This document shows, one piece after another, positions 1-31,581 of a stretch of DNA of 64,000 nucleotides; position 1 is the stretch's first letter, and the number at the start of each line of letters is the position of its first letter. The notes under the pieces were generated by a model. It had not been told where the DNA came from, made no database searches, and was given only the letters and a program-made list of their open reading frames with translations. The stretch spans positions 1,247,501 through 1,311,500 of the forward strand of contig NC_092341.1 in NCBI RefSeq assembly GCF_046630445.1. Reading direction: 5' to 3'. The translations under genes and the position numbers were made by a program. This stretch comes from Rutidosis leptorrhynchoides (lineage: Eukaryota > Streptophyta > Magnoliopsida > Asterales > Asteraceae).

Positions 1-3000
1 TCTTTATTTTTTATTTCTCCCCCTAATCTAGGAAACAATGTTTCATTAAAATGACAATCAGCAAAACGTGCTGTAAAAACATCACCTGTCATAGGTTCAA
101 TATACCTTATGATTGAAGATGTTTCATATCCAACATATATTCCCAACCTCCTTTGAGGACCCATTTTTGTACGTTGTGGTGGCGCAATTGGAACATATAC
201 TGCACAACCAAATGTTCTAAGGTGGGAAATATTTGGCTCTTGACCAAAAGCAAGTTGTAGGGGGGAATATTTATGACTTGCACTTGGTCTGATGCGAATC
301 AATGCAGCAGCATGTAAAATTGCATGACCCCATATAGATACAGGGAGTTTTGTTCTCATTATCAATGGTCTAGCGATTAACTGTAAACGTTTAATCAATG
401 ACTCGGCTAAACCATTTTGTGTATGCACATGAGCAACAGAATGTTCAACAACAATTCCTATAGACATGCAATAGTCATTAAATGCTTGAGATGTAAATTC
501 ACCAGCATTATCAAGTATCACCCTTTTAATGGTGTAATCAGGAAAATGAGCTCTCAATTTAATAATTTGGGCAAGAAATTTTGCAAATGCCACATTACGG
601 CTTAATAACAGACAAACATGAGACCATCTGCTAGATGCGTCTATTAGAACCATGAAATATCTAAATGGTCCACATGGTGGATGAATTGGTCCACATATAT
701 CACCTTGAATTCTTTCAAGAAACATTGGTGATTCTTTCTCAACCTTAAGTGGTGCGGGTCTAGTTATCAATTTTCCAAGAGAGCAAGATGTATATGGAAC
801 CATTGTATCATGATGGATTTTTCTATCCTTTAGTGGATGTCCATGAGTACATTCAATAATCCTTTTCATTATTGTTGATCCTGGATGGCCTAATCTGTTA
901 TGCCATAAACTGAATACACCAGGATCAATATATTTTTCGTTAACTACCATATGTATTTCTGGTACATTTATATGTGTATAATGTAATCCAGAACTAAGTC
1001 TTGGCAGTTTTTCAACCACATGACTCTTGTCAGTGATACTTAAATATTTCTCATTTTCTGTTGTCACTGACTGATAATCATACCCGTTAAGGTATATGTC
1101 GAAGAAACTCAATAAATTTCTGCTTGACTTGGGAGAAAATAAGGCATCATTTATTAAAAATTTTGTACCATTTGGTAGTATGAAATTTGCCTTTCCTATC
1201 CCTTTTATCAAGTTAGCAGGTCCTGATATTGTATGTATAGTTCCTTCCGTTGGTTTTAGATCAATAAAATATTTCTCGAATTTAAGTATAGTGTGTGTAG
1301 TTCCACTGTCTGCTATACAGAGATCTCCACCACTTGATTGATGTTGTATTCCAGTAAAATTCATATTGAACTTCATATATAAGAAATAAATAGTGAGTAC
1401 ATTAATATTACACAATATTTTACACGCAAATAGATAGTACTGAAACATTTAGCAAACATAATGACAAAGACAGACGATATTAAATCGTTTATTTTTCGAA
1501 AGACACACAACTTAAACATTCAAGAAATCTTCATATAAATCAGATGGTTTCTCAGTGACTGTTGGATCGACGTTATCCACAAAGTTTACTTCCTTTTCTT
1601 TATCTTTCAGCGAATCCTGATACATATTAACAAGATGTTTAGATGTTCGGCAAGTATTAGCCCAGTGGCCCATTCTACCACATATGTAGCAAGATTCTTC
1701 AGAATTTTTAGAAGAATTTTCTTCAACATCTTGTTTAGTGGGCTTGTTTTGTGGTTGATATTTATATTTTCGTGGATTATTATTTCTTTGACCACCACGG
1801 CCACGACCACGACCACGTCCTCGCCCATTACCATTACCATAAGGATGGTTTCTACCATAGTTATGGCTTTTGGCATGATGATGGTGATGGTTATTATAAC
1901 CACGACCTTGCCCGCGTCCTTGTCCCTGTTTATAATTATTTGCAGTATTTGCTTCAGGGATTGCAAGTGTACCAGTAGGACGGGATTGCTGATTTTTCAT
2001 TAATTGCTCATCATTTTGCTCTGCAACTAAGAGATATGAATTAAGTTCAGGATATGTTTTGAACTTTAGCATTCTCAAATTTCTTTGCACTGTGATGTTT
2101 GCAGCATTCATTGTGGAGAAAGTTTTCTCCATCATGTCTGCATCACTTATTTCATGTCTACAGAATTTAAGTTGTGAACATGTATTATACAGAGCTGAGC
2201 TATATTCATTTACTTTCTTAAAGTCTTGGAACCTTAATGTTCTCCATTGTTCCATAGCAGCTGGAAGTAAAATTTCTCTTTGATTATTGAATCTGCTTTT
2301 GAGACCTTCCCATAAAACATGGGGATCTTCTACAGTCACATAATTATTTTGTAAGCATTCATCAATATGTTGATGAATAAAGCAACATGTCATTGCTTGT
2401 TCTTTTTCAGAACAAGTGTTGTTTTCATTTATGGCTTTAAGAATGCCCATTGATTTAAGATGCATTTTTACTTTTATAACCCATGGCATGTAGTTGTTCT
2501 AAAGGAGTAAATTTAAGCTTTTTCAGATTCGACATTTTCTATTAAAACAAACAACATGATAAATTATAGTCACTTTATATTCATAAGTATATAAACATTA
2601 AACATAAATTTAATATAACATAAATGATAAGTAGGTGACAGTGTCGACCATATGTAAGCAATCATTAATAAATGTTATATAACATAAATATAAATATTAG
2701 TAAACATAAATGATAATTAGGCGACAGTGTCGGTCATATAAATGTTAGATAATAGAAATATAAATGTTAGTAACATAAATGATAATTAAGCGACAGTGTC
2801 GGCCATATAAATGTTAGATAATTGAAATATAAATGTTAGTAACATAAATGATAATTAGAAGACAGTGTCGACCATATATTATTCAGGTGGTATAACCGAC
2901 CATATATCTTTTAGGTGGCAGAGCTAACCATAATTAGTATTAAGATTATCGTGCTGATAACGTGTTATAATTCAGTAGGCTTATAACTACCTTTAGTGGT

Positions 3001-3271
3001 TTGATTCTTGATGTTATAATTCAGTAGGCTTATAACTACCTTTAGTGGTTTGATTCTTGATTAAGAATGCTAATAATGAAGTGTAAGAACAAAGATGATA
3101 ATGGAGAGAAAGAAAGAAACACTTTGTAAGTGTGAGAAAATGGTGCAAGTTTATGCTTGCATTCATGGCTATTTATAGCAAAAATATCACAAGTTTAGGT
3201 AATACAATAATATTACTTTTGTGTATCAATAATTGACTATCCATTTATATATATATTTATATATTATAACA
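1..3271 (-). mobile_element. Ty1/Copia LTR retrotransposon, left part (cut by window edge)
   Basis: Minus-strand copy of the same family as the element at 42437-48396. Reading from right to left it has its 5' LTR (2963-3271, TG...CA ends), a short leader with the primer-site-like stretch next to the LTR, a gag region (about 1.5-2.5 kb) with a CCHC zinc knuckle and a GR-rich stretch, then protease and integrase regions running off the window start. The pol part matches the other copy up to a point before the reverse transcriptase. Coding regions look almost identical to the other copy, so it is recent. It is incomplete here, and whether the rest is intact cannot be seen. Confidence 0.93.
2640..2960 (-). 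repeat. Tandem repeats in the leader of the left Copia copy
   Basis: Between the 5' LTR and gag there are about three copies of a roughly 65-75 bp unit containing gacagtgtcg and ccatataaatgttag. The sister copy at 42.8-43.0 kb expanded a different, 28-bp unit in the same leader. Confidence 0.7.
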
Positions 3272-3369
3272 GTTATTAGATTTAAATTTATTAATTGGGC
3301 AGGGCTAGGGAGGGTATGAAGGGATTAAGCCTTGTGTAATAAGTTTTCTTGATATAATTTAAAAAGGAT

Positions 3370-3640
3370 ATTTTTTTTTTTTAAAGCAAGCAATTTTATT
3401 AATAATCAAATGAAAGACTACACGAAGAGTACATAATTACAAAACAATAAGAAATCTCGATAAAGGTTGCAAAGAGAGCAACCGTAAAGCTAAAACTAAC
3501 ACGAGAGATAGACGCTCGGACTACTTAGCAAAGTAAGCCAATCGAACTTTTTTCCTTTAGCTCTAAGGGAAATCCATTCAAAAGACTCGAAACATTAAAG
3601 TGCTTATAGTATTTGGAGATCTCGAAACATTAAAATAATA
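3370..3640 (-). mobile_element. Probable truncated LINE 3' end
   Basis: On the minus strand the sequence ends with an A-run (the T-run at about 3370-3382 on the plus strand), preceded by a TTGATTATTAATAAAATT-like motif. This is typical of plant L1-type LINE tails followed by poly(A). No coding domain is left. The assignment rests on the tail motif only and could be another poly(A) retroelement. Confidence 0.35.
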
Positions 3641-3729
3641 ATAATAATAATAATATAATATAATAATAAATATACAATAATAATATAATATTAATAATAA
3701 ATATACAATAATAATTAATAAAATAAGTC

Positions 3730-3770
<41 letters not shown>

Positions 3771-3815
3771 TATAATATTAATAAATATATAATAATAATT
3801 AATAAAATAAATAAT
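3635..3815. repeat. AAT-rich microsatellite region
   Basis: Interrupted (AAT)n runs, the longest about 3730-3770, mixed with ATATAATAAT units. No gene is seen here. Confidence 0.9.
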
Positions 3816-3817
3816 AT

Positions 3818-3997
3818 ACTCCTTCCGTCTCAATTTAGTAGTCGCTAGAGAAAAAACACGCATTAAATACCACTAACTTCATTTTTCCACTAATAAAATA
3901 TCTTCTCCTCACAATAACCTAGTCCTAATTGATTGAAATAAAAAGTAGAGTATTAAATTGGGACATCTAGAAATATGACATATTAAATTGGGAAGGT
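3818..3997. mobile_element. Candidate Stowaway/Tc1-mariner-like MITE
   Basis: The left end reads ACTCCTTCCGTCTCAATTTA. The right end holds the imperfect inverse (...TTAAATTGGGAAGGT), and a second inverted copy of the motif lies inside. CTCC(C/T)TCCGTC-type ends are classic for plant Stowaway MITEs, which target TA. The right boundary is uncertain. Confidence 0.45.
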
Positions 3998-4186
3998 GAT
4001 CCTCACACAGTCACACATCACTTTTTGATCCATATACACCTAATTACCTATTTTATCCCTAATTATATTATATTTATAATAATAATATACGTTCAACTCG
4101 CTAGAGACATAATTGTGATTTTATGAGCCAAAAGTATACATGGATCAAAAAATAATATATCTCGTTAAATTGAGACTCTGTACCCA

Positions 4187-4189
<3 letters not shown>

Positions 4190-4252
<63 letters not shown>
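4190..4252. repeat. (TA)n microsatellite
   Basis: A nearly pure TA run of about 60 bp, some 290 bp upstream of the Ca2+-ATPase start codon. The stretch 4253-4540 after it holds the presumed promoter and 5' UTR of that gene. No firm TATA box can be separated from the AT-rich background. Confidence 0.95.
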
Positions 4253-4255
<3 letters not shown>

Positions 4256-4540
4256 GTAGTAATAACTAATAACTATAACTATAACTAATAAGAAAACGAA
4301 AAAAATACGGAGTGAATAAAATTGGAAGCGCTAAAATGGCGGTTGTCCTCTCCTTTCAAACAATATGAGATGAGATATGAGATTGAGATCGGGATCGAGA
4401 ACAGTGTCATCAATCATCATCACTTCACTTGTAGTTAATCAATCAGCTTTAATTTATCATTCATATATTGTCCTTATCCTACTACTGATAATAATTGTTT
4501 AATTAATTGAACCAACAAAGTATATTAGTATATACTATCA

Positions 4541-23867
<19,327 letters not shown>

Positions 23868-24153
23868 TAATGAACCAATATCATTGTTTTTTTTTTTTTT
23901 TAAAATTTCAGTCGTTAGCTGTTACGTGAACCAGTCATTTGTTTTTTAGAGTAAAGAAAATATTACTGTACGTGAAATTATGATCCGGCCCCACCCCTTC
24001 ATTAGCAAACACAAGTTGCAAAACAGATAGCTACACTATAGTATATTCTATCAGCCAGCCATTAGCAATTAAACACAAACTGCTAAAACGAAATAAACAG
24101 AATCTAGGAACATACATACATACATACATGCAAGTAGGCGTGTGATACAAAAT
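23868..24153. other. Intergenic gap between convergent genes
   Basis: 286 bp between the Ca2+-ATPase stop and the receptor-kinase stop. It must hold both 3' UTRs and both polyadenylation signals. A T-run lies at about 23887-23900. No terminator-like structure is obvious. Confidence 0.6.
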
Positions 24154-27100
24154 CTACATGCGTATGCTTTTGCTTTTGATCTGAGCAGCGTTTGAATCTT
24201 GAAGACGTTTTACTACCTCCCTCATCGAGGGTCTTTTAGTTGGTTCCCATTCCGTACATCTCAAAGCCACCAATAACACATTTGTAACTTGTTCCCTTAT
24301 AATGCTGCCAATGCTAGCGTCATCATCATCATCATCATCAAATTCATGTAATAGCCCTTCATCTACAATCATCTCAATTTGATGTGATTCACTCCATGTC
24401 GACCTAACCCATGACACAATGTCCACATTTTCCATGAACAAAGGATCTATAACCTTTTGTCTAGTTATCAACTCCAGCAACACAACTCCATAACTATACA
24501 CATCTGACTCCATGCTTTTTGAGCTTGTGAATGCATTCTCTGCAATGCAATGCAATATAAACACAAAAACAAACATCATTTTCAACTCTGTAACTACTAT
24601 ACATGGACTATATGAAGAAAAAGAAAAAAAAACCATATATATGATATATGATATATATAGTACATACCTGGAGCAATGTATCCTATTGTGCCCATAAGTG
24701 TGCTGGTTGGTAATGCAGCAGTAGACTGATCGAGGAGCTTTGCGATCCCAAAGTCGGAAATATGAGGCTCCATGTCACTATCCAAAAGAATATTCATAGG
24801 TTTTATATCTCTGTGCACAATAGCAGGATCACAGTCAAAATGAAGATAAGCCAAACCCTGTGCTGCTCCTAATGCTATCTTGTACCGAATATTCCAATTT
24901 AAGATTAATGGCGGACTTCTTTCGTACAGAATATCATACAAGCTACCATTTTCCATATACTTGTACAAAATTAAACCATAATCCTTGTTTATCAACACAT
25001 CTTCTATCGTCAAAAGATTCCTATGCCTCACCTTCCCAACTGTCTCAACTTCCCTTTTCCTCTTCACCTTTGATTCCTCCAAATACAAGTTTTTTCACCG
25101 CGTAAACCCTACCATGACCCAACAAAGCCTTGTACACCGTGCCGTGGGCCCCTCTCCCGATAATATACTTTTCATTTAAATTCTCTGTAGCTTCTAATAC
25201 TTTTATGAGCAATGATGAACCACACACTTCAGCAAGCATGTCCATTTCCTGTTTTTGTTTCCTGCGACAGAGAGCTACAATATAAAGTACTAGGAAGACA
25301 GCCGCCACAAACAGACACGCTCCGATAACAATCATTACATATTGCTGTTTGTTTAGTCGTTTCTGATTTGTTGACCGGGGGACAACACAAGGCTTGATAA
25401 TGCTGTTTTTGATACAAGAAAGACCACAATCAGCACAAAGGCCTGGATTACCGAAAAAGGATGAGTTGGATATGTTGGGAGAAGTCAACAATGGTTCAGG
25501 TATTGGGCCTGTGAAATGATTATAAGAGACATTTAAGGTGACAAGTCCATGGGTGTCACCGAGTGATGCTAAATTCCCAGTCAGATTGTTGCACGAGATA
25601 TCTAAATGTTCGAGCATTACCATCTTCTCAAAATGAAAAGGAATGTTACCGATGAGCCTGTTTTTAGAGAGATTCAACGTATTCAAACTTTCGAGCTCTA
25701 CTATTGACAAGGGAATATTTCCACCCAATAAATTCCCACCAAGTTGTAGATTTATTAGATCTTTGAGTTGATTTACATAAAGTGGAACTTCACCAGAAAA
25801 CTGATTATCACTTAGACTTGAAGTTTCCAACCGAGTCAATCTCCAAAATGTGGGTGGAATCGATCCACTAAGAGAATTATGACTTGCATCAAGTTCCAAC
25901 AACCTGTTACAGTTGCATAGCTGAGGTGGCAAAGCACCTTCCAATTCATTGTAAGAAATATTCAAAGATTCAAGCTTCACAAGATTTCCCAACTCCGGTG
26001 GTACGTTACCGGAAAGTTTATTCACGGAAATATCAATTTCTGTGATATTGGTAAGCTTTGAAATGCTACCTGGAATTTCTCCGGTGAAACCGTTGTTCCT
26101 AAGGTTCATGTAAATCATGTTTTGGTTCTCCACAAACTCTGGAACAACACCTGTGAGGTTATTATGTTGTAAAATCAACCTCGAAAGACTAGAACAACGT
26201 CCAACACCATTCGGGATACCACCTTCAAGATTATTAAAACCCAAAAGTAGCCTTTGCAGTTGCTTTCTGAAACAAAGGTGGGGAGGAATTTTCCCAGTGA
26301 AAGAATTATTGGTGAAATCGATTACCGTCAAACTACTATTCATTCCTAAACCCTGAGGTATAACTCCATTGAAGAGATTGTTATACAATGTGATCTCTAT
26401 CAATTGCTTCATTTCAGATATCTCACTAGGCAACTCCCCAAAAAAATTATTGTTATAAATGTGAAGCTTCTTTAAGCCATTAAGCCTCCAAATTCCAATA
26501 GGGATCTCTCCTGTTAAACGATTGTCAAATACTTGAAATATTAGCAATTCACTTAATTTCCCAAGGTCGTTTGGCAAACTTCCCTCGAGTAGGTTAGTTT
26601 GAAGTTCTAGACTAATCAAGGATTTGCAATTGCCGAGCTCGGGTGGTATTGTTCCCGAGAAACGATTAATCGAGAGGTGAAGGGTGGTCAACGAAGTGAG
26701 TTTTCCAATAGAAGAAGGAATGGGCCCACTTAAGCCACAATTGACAGCAGCAAATTGGTTTAAGTTGCTACAAGTTCCAATTGAATCAGGAAGGACACCG
26801 TGGAAGTGGTTGAAAGAGATATCCAAATAAACCAACTCCTTACAATTATCAAATTGAATGATACCGCCCTCTAAACTGTTGTTATTTACATCAAACGTAG
26901 TCAATTGAGTAAGATCGTTTAGACTATCAGGCAATGTACCAGTCAACCGATTGTTACCAAGCATGAGTGTCTGCAGACTAGTGCAGTTACCCCAGGACGA
27001 TGGAATAGAGCCCGATAGTTGATTGTCATTTAACTCCAGATCAACTAGCTCAATCATGTTTCCTATGGTAGATGGAATCGGGCCAATAAGTTGATTAAAG

Positions 27101-27735
27101 CTGAGATAAAGAGTATCCAACTGGGAACTGTGAAAAGAGGATTCGGGTATAGAACCGTAAAGGTTATTCTTATACAAGCTTAAAAGTCTTAGGTTTTGTA
27201 AACTAAAAAGGCTTTGTGGTATTGTCCCTATGAGGTAGTTAGAAGAAAAATCAAGTTCCTCAAGATGAGTACAATTCCCAATTTGCCAGGGGATGGTACC
27301 AGTGAGGTTATTGCTACTAAGATTTATTTGTTTCAGATGGGTCAAGTTTCCTATAGTTTGGGGTATGGTTCCAGATAGATTATTAAAACTGAAATCAATA
27401 TATCTAAGATGTTTCAAGTTACCAATCTCTGAACCTATAACACCAGATATAAGAAAAGTGGACAAGTTGAGAGCAACCACATGATTAATAAGTGGTGATT
27501 TACAATGAACACCAACCCATGAACAAGGTGTGGTTGTTGTTGTTGAATTGAAGATCCATGTAGAAGAAAGGGATGGAGGTATTGATGTCCAGTGGGTCAT
27601 GAGTGATAATAAGGTTAACCCATCATCAGAGGAAGCAGACACAAAGAAGCAAGATGGATAAGCTACAACTAGTAGTACTAGTCCTAATAAGAAATACAAA
27701 ACCCAACAAGGTCTTATTCCCATTCTCATTCCCAT
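24154..27735 (-). CDS. PEPR-type LRR receptor-like kinase (LRR subfamily XI), frame disrupted in kinase N-lobe
   Basis: Two exons: 27735-24668 and 24539-24154, with a GT-AG intron of 128 bp inside the activation-segment region (GYIAP/ENAF), as in this family. Order: signal peptide, N-terminal cap, about 25 LRRs, single membrane span (VIGACLFVAAVFLVLYIVAL), then a kinase with GRGAHGTVYK glycine loop, YAVKK lysine, HRDIKP, DFG and SDVYSYG. SLLIKVLEATENLNEKY and the glycine-loop region read like Arabidopsis PEPR1/PEPR2, receptors for Pep danger peptides at the plasma membrane. The exons total 3454 nt, one more than a multiple of three. The frame carrying the signal peptide and LRRs runs into a stop at 25045, and the rest of the kinase continues in another frame from the 25045-25088 overlap. 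This is either a real one-base insertion that removes the kinase, or a sequence or assembly error next to a short homopolymer. All other motifs are intact, so the lesion is recent or artefactual. Confidence 0.9.
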
Positions 27736-27915
27736 TATGAATTACTAATATGAATTAAAGATTATTATCTATAACTATCTTGAGTTGTAGTTTAAGGCTG
27801 GTAGCAAGAGAAGGGTGGTATTGAACATTTGTTACAAAGCTAAAATGGGATAAAAAAGATTGGAACTTGACTCAAGAAGGAACTATTGAACTCACTTGTT
27901 CAGTTTGATAACAAT

Positions 27916-27947
<32 letters not shown>

Positions 27948-28485
27948 GCAAACTATCTATACTATGTAGAGAAAGAATAGTAAACAATTGATGTTTAAAC
28001 CGTATAATAGAAAAATATAAATAAACCTTTATATTAAAAACAACGCAAACAAGAGAGATGGAGATAAAGGGACAAGAAGGAATGGTACAATGTTTTTTAA
28101 GAATTCAATTCAACGCGGTTTCGTCGGTCAGTGTTCACAGCTCTGCGGGTGGCTAACCGGTGAGTGAGCAGTAAGCATCAACTAATAATGGGATTTTGCC
28201 ACATTTCATCCTTGGCATAGAGATATGTGCAATATTCTCTTCATGACCCCACTGTAGTTAAACTTGCAAATGGTGGAATGATTTGTACTCAACTTCTTTT
28301 TCTTCCTACACAACCAAACTATAAAATTTTAGACCATTATATCTTTTCTTAATAAAGTAGAAAAGGTTAAAATAGTCTATAAATTTAGTTTAGATGTGTA
28401 TGAAAAAAAAATAGTTGTGTAAAAATTATTGCTCTTACCATTGTATACTTGCCTCAATGTTATCTTCGTACCTTGTGTGTGGGAT
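27736..28485. promoter_or_regulatory. Upstream region of the receptor kinase with a (CAG)n tract
   Basis: Presumed promoter and 5' UTR of the minus-strand receptor gene. It holds CATCATCATCAG followed by (CAG)8-like repeats at about 27920-27951. No other gene was recognised. Confidence 0.5.
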
Positions 28486-28489
28486 TTGA

Positions 28490-28742
28490 GGTTTAGGTCA
28501 TTGCTTCGAGTCTCGCTCTGCTCATCATATTAATCAATTTGTCTGAAAGATGGAGCTCCAAATTGACCTCAAGGGGATTTTCTCCCGGATCCATTCAGGA
28601 TTCAAACCCGGTCCGCTTGCCCCTCGGGATAGTTTAAGGATCGGGCTCCAGCAATGTGATTCGGGTTTCCTCCCGAAGGCGCGTGTGTGCGTCGCAAATG
28701 AGAGTATTCGATGCCAACTACATGCCTTTCAAAGAAAAAAAA
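28490..28742 (+). mobile_element. tRNA-derived SINE, same family as at 17465
   Basis: A B-box-like TGCTTCGAGTCTCG is followed by the shared body blocks GCCCCTCGGGATAGTTTAAGG and TTCGGGTTTCCTCCCGAA, GTGTGTGCG, then TGCCTTTCAAAG and a short A-run. It is more diverged than the intronic copy. Confidence 0.7.
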
Positions 28743-29680
28743 TTATTGCTCTTTCAAATACGTAGTATTAGTGTTGATATATCCACTTACAATTTTGATA
28801 GATCCATTTTTATAATGCATAATCGTTTATAGAGTACAATTGTTAGATACATGATAATGAGTGAATTTATAAAAAGGGTAAGTGATATATATCACTACCT
28901 ATTATCTATATCTATTAGATTATTCCTAACTATAACGTCTTTTTCAATTAACACATTGTTACATGGCTTCACATCATCGTTTTCTTTTCATCATCTTTTT
29001 ATCACTAACTATCACATATCACTCTCGCCCATCACACTCTTTCTCAAACACTATAAATTACGAAGTAATTAATTGAACCATGATACAAATCTAAAAGCGA
29101 AGTGTACCAGTGATATTTCCTAATTCCTTCGTGATACATTATGTTTGAATTAGACTAAGTGTATGACTAGCTAAAAGTGACGACACATTAGCATGATACT
29201 CTCAATGGTGCCAAATTTAGTGAGTGAAATTCAGAGTGTATCAACGAAACCATTGAAAGAGTATTTTTCACATTATAATTTATAATATATCTCCTTCATG
29301 ATTTAAAAATTCACTATTCATTTTGAAATTGTAAGAAATTAATTGTCAAAACTCAAAAGTATCAAACATGAAAAGTAAATTTAATCAATTTTACCATATT
29401 ATCTATAGCTCATATATAAATTGCAGATAATGATGTTAATTAAATGATTAAAGATTAAACAATTATTGTGTATTGCGTTATTCCTTATTATCACTACCAT
29501 CACCCTATCACTAGCGCAATATGATGGAGAAGAAAATTGTTGGCGTGGTTGATCTCATCATGAAAAGATATTTGTGTGTGAAGGAGACGTGTACCATTCA
29601 AAACCCATTTTTCCTTTTTTACCGTTAGAAAAAAGAAAAAATATCACAAAAATCCCTCAGCACACTCTATCAGACCATTT
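28743..29680. other. Intergenic, no gene recognised
   Basis: AT-rich sequence with only short low-complexity open frames. No domain, RNA gene or clear repeat boundary was found. Confidence 0.5.
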
Positions 29681-30805
29681 TTAACAATTATGGACAAAAG
29701 TGGCGTGTTAAGGGGTAGGGGTGGGGTGTTTGGCGGACGTGCTGCTAAATTGGTAAATAATTGGTGACGTGTTGATTGGTGTGTTGTGGGTACGGGTGGG
29801 TTTTAATTTCTTTTTCATTTTTCTTATTATATAAGTGATGTTAGTTTTTATTTTGTAGTTATTATATTATTTTGTATTTATAAAAACAAATTATATTAAT
29901 AAAACACACTTAAGTTAAAAATAATAATACGGTTACATTATTCAAAAAGTCCTAAAAATAGAAAATTACAATAATTAAAAGTTCTAAACTTACTTTATCT
30001 TTAAAAAAGTTCTAGAAAATGAAAAATACAATAATATAAATATAAAAATACTCGCCGTCCTCATCCAACAACTGAATTAAGTCGTTGTACTCTTCGAACA
30101 AGTTCTTCTTCATCTTAATGCAATGTTTCATTTCCTTCGGGTTCGCTCTGTTTGAGATGTCCAAGGACGACAAAAATTTTGTAGCTTCGAGTGCGGCTTT
30201 CATATGTTCCGCCTTGGTGATTGTGGCCATTTGTTGAAGTTTTTTTTTTTTTTACAACTTCGGTCTTGTACGTGTGAACTTCTTGAACTAACTCCTCAAA
30301 TTTTGGAGTTTATTTTAGAAAATGACCATTTGTTATTAATGTTATCAAAAACGACCATTCATTCGGGTAAACTTTTTGAATTAACCTGGAGTTTACAGTT
30401 CATCGGCGCCGATTAAAATGTTATTAAAAATGACCATTCATTTGAGTTTGTCATTGTTGAGTGTTGTTTTAGAAAATATTGAAGAATAAAAAAGTGAGTG
30501 AAAATATAGATGAGATTGTGTAGAAAATGTGTTGAATGGATTGTATTTTTATAGGTAAAATTGTATATGTTTATTTTTAAAATTATTGTATTTATTGTAT
30601 ACACATATTATCCACTATAATTTTTTAATCTATATTTATTTGGGTCAAACATCTTTGTTCAGCAACCAACCAAAACCGAACACGTAGCCCAAACTCCTCA
30701 ACACGCAACTCAACTTTCTCGTGCAACCAACGAGCCCGCTCAGCAATTGCCCACCAGCACGCTTGCTAGGGGCTTGCTTGAGCGTGTTGGCTTGAAAATG
30801 GGTCC
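29680..30805. mobile_element. Candidate non-autonomous DNA transposon with a small relic ORF
   Basis: The left end (AGACCATTTTTAACA) and the right end (TTGAAAATGGGTC) are weakly inverse, and both flanks carry GC-rich GTGTTGGC/GGCGTGTT-type motifs. Inside lies a 72-aa minus-strand frame (30012-30230) with a charged helical stretch (KAALEATKFLSSLDISNRA). It resembles accessory ORF fragments I associate with plant PIF/Harbinger or NAM-C-domain-like proteins. No target duplication was identified. This is a tentative call. Confidence 0.3.
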
Positions 30806-31581
30806 GAACACATCTTGTAATTCATGGTAGCATCCCATCATCCTCATTATTATACATAAAACTCCATGAAACCCCGCATCACACAATGACCATTAAAAAA
30901 AAAAAAGTCAGACTACTACAGTACTACGTAATAATTACATTTCCTTAAGTTGTTTATAACTAAATTGAGACAGGGACTATTACATACTCCGCAACACATG
31001 TTATGGCACATCCAAACACGTACAATAATATCCAAACACGTACAATAAATGAATGATCACTGTTTGACTTTTGAGCATGAAACTATGAATGGTCCGGTCG
31101 TGTTCAAATGGGAATTCATTTTGAGTATGAAACCATGAATTGTCTTTGTTGAGACTTGTGTTGCAACTTGAAATGGGAAACCTACTTTGCTGCTTTCCAC
31201 TAATTACCTTTTTGCTAGACATTTCTGTCAACAAAAATAGAAGGCGATGATCGTGATTAATTAACTAAGTGTACATTAACAACTCATTTGTTCTACAGTT
31301 CTACTAGTAATAATAATAATAATGAAACTGCTTTAAAAATGGGAGCAATTATTACGATATAAAAATGATGGGTAAGCTACCACACCACTAGAAACTACCG
31401 ACAATTTCACTTCACAACTTAATCATTTTAAGACGAATGCTACACATCATTATTCATTAATGTGAGGCGATTTGGTTACTACTTCAAGATAATTTTCTTA
31501 AAAAGAGGGAAAAATAAAGAGAGAATGATAATTCTGTAGACCGTAGCTAACCGAGACTTTTCTATTCGATAATTATCTTAA
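30806..31581. other. Intergenic, no gene recognised
   Basis: A short tandem duplication, tccaaacacgtacaataa, is seen at about 31010-31046, and a related inverted pair (GAAACTATGAATGGTC / GAAACCATGAATTGTC) at about 31078-31145. Nothing coding is supported. Confidence 0.5.

Noticed and set aside
1607-2003. Overlapping frames inside gag (His/Asp-rich or Ile/Val-rich)
   Set aside because: Shadows of the Copia gag reading frame. The same shadows recur at 43760-44156 in the sister copy.
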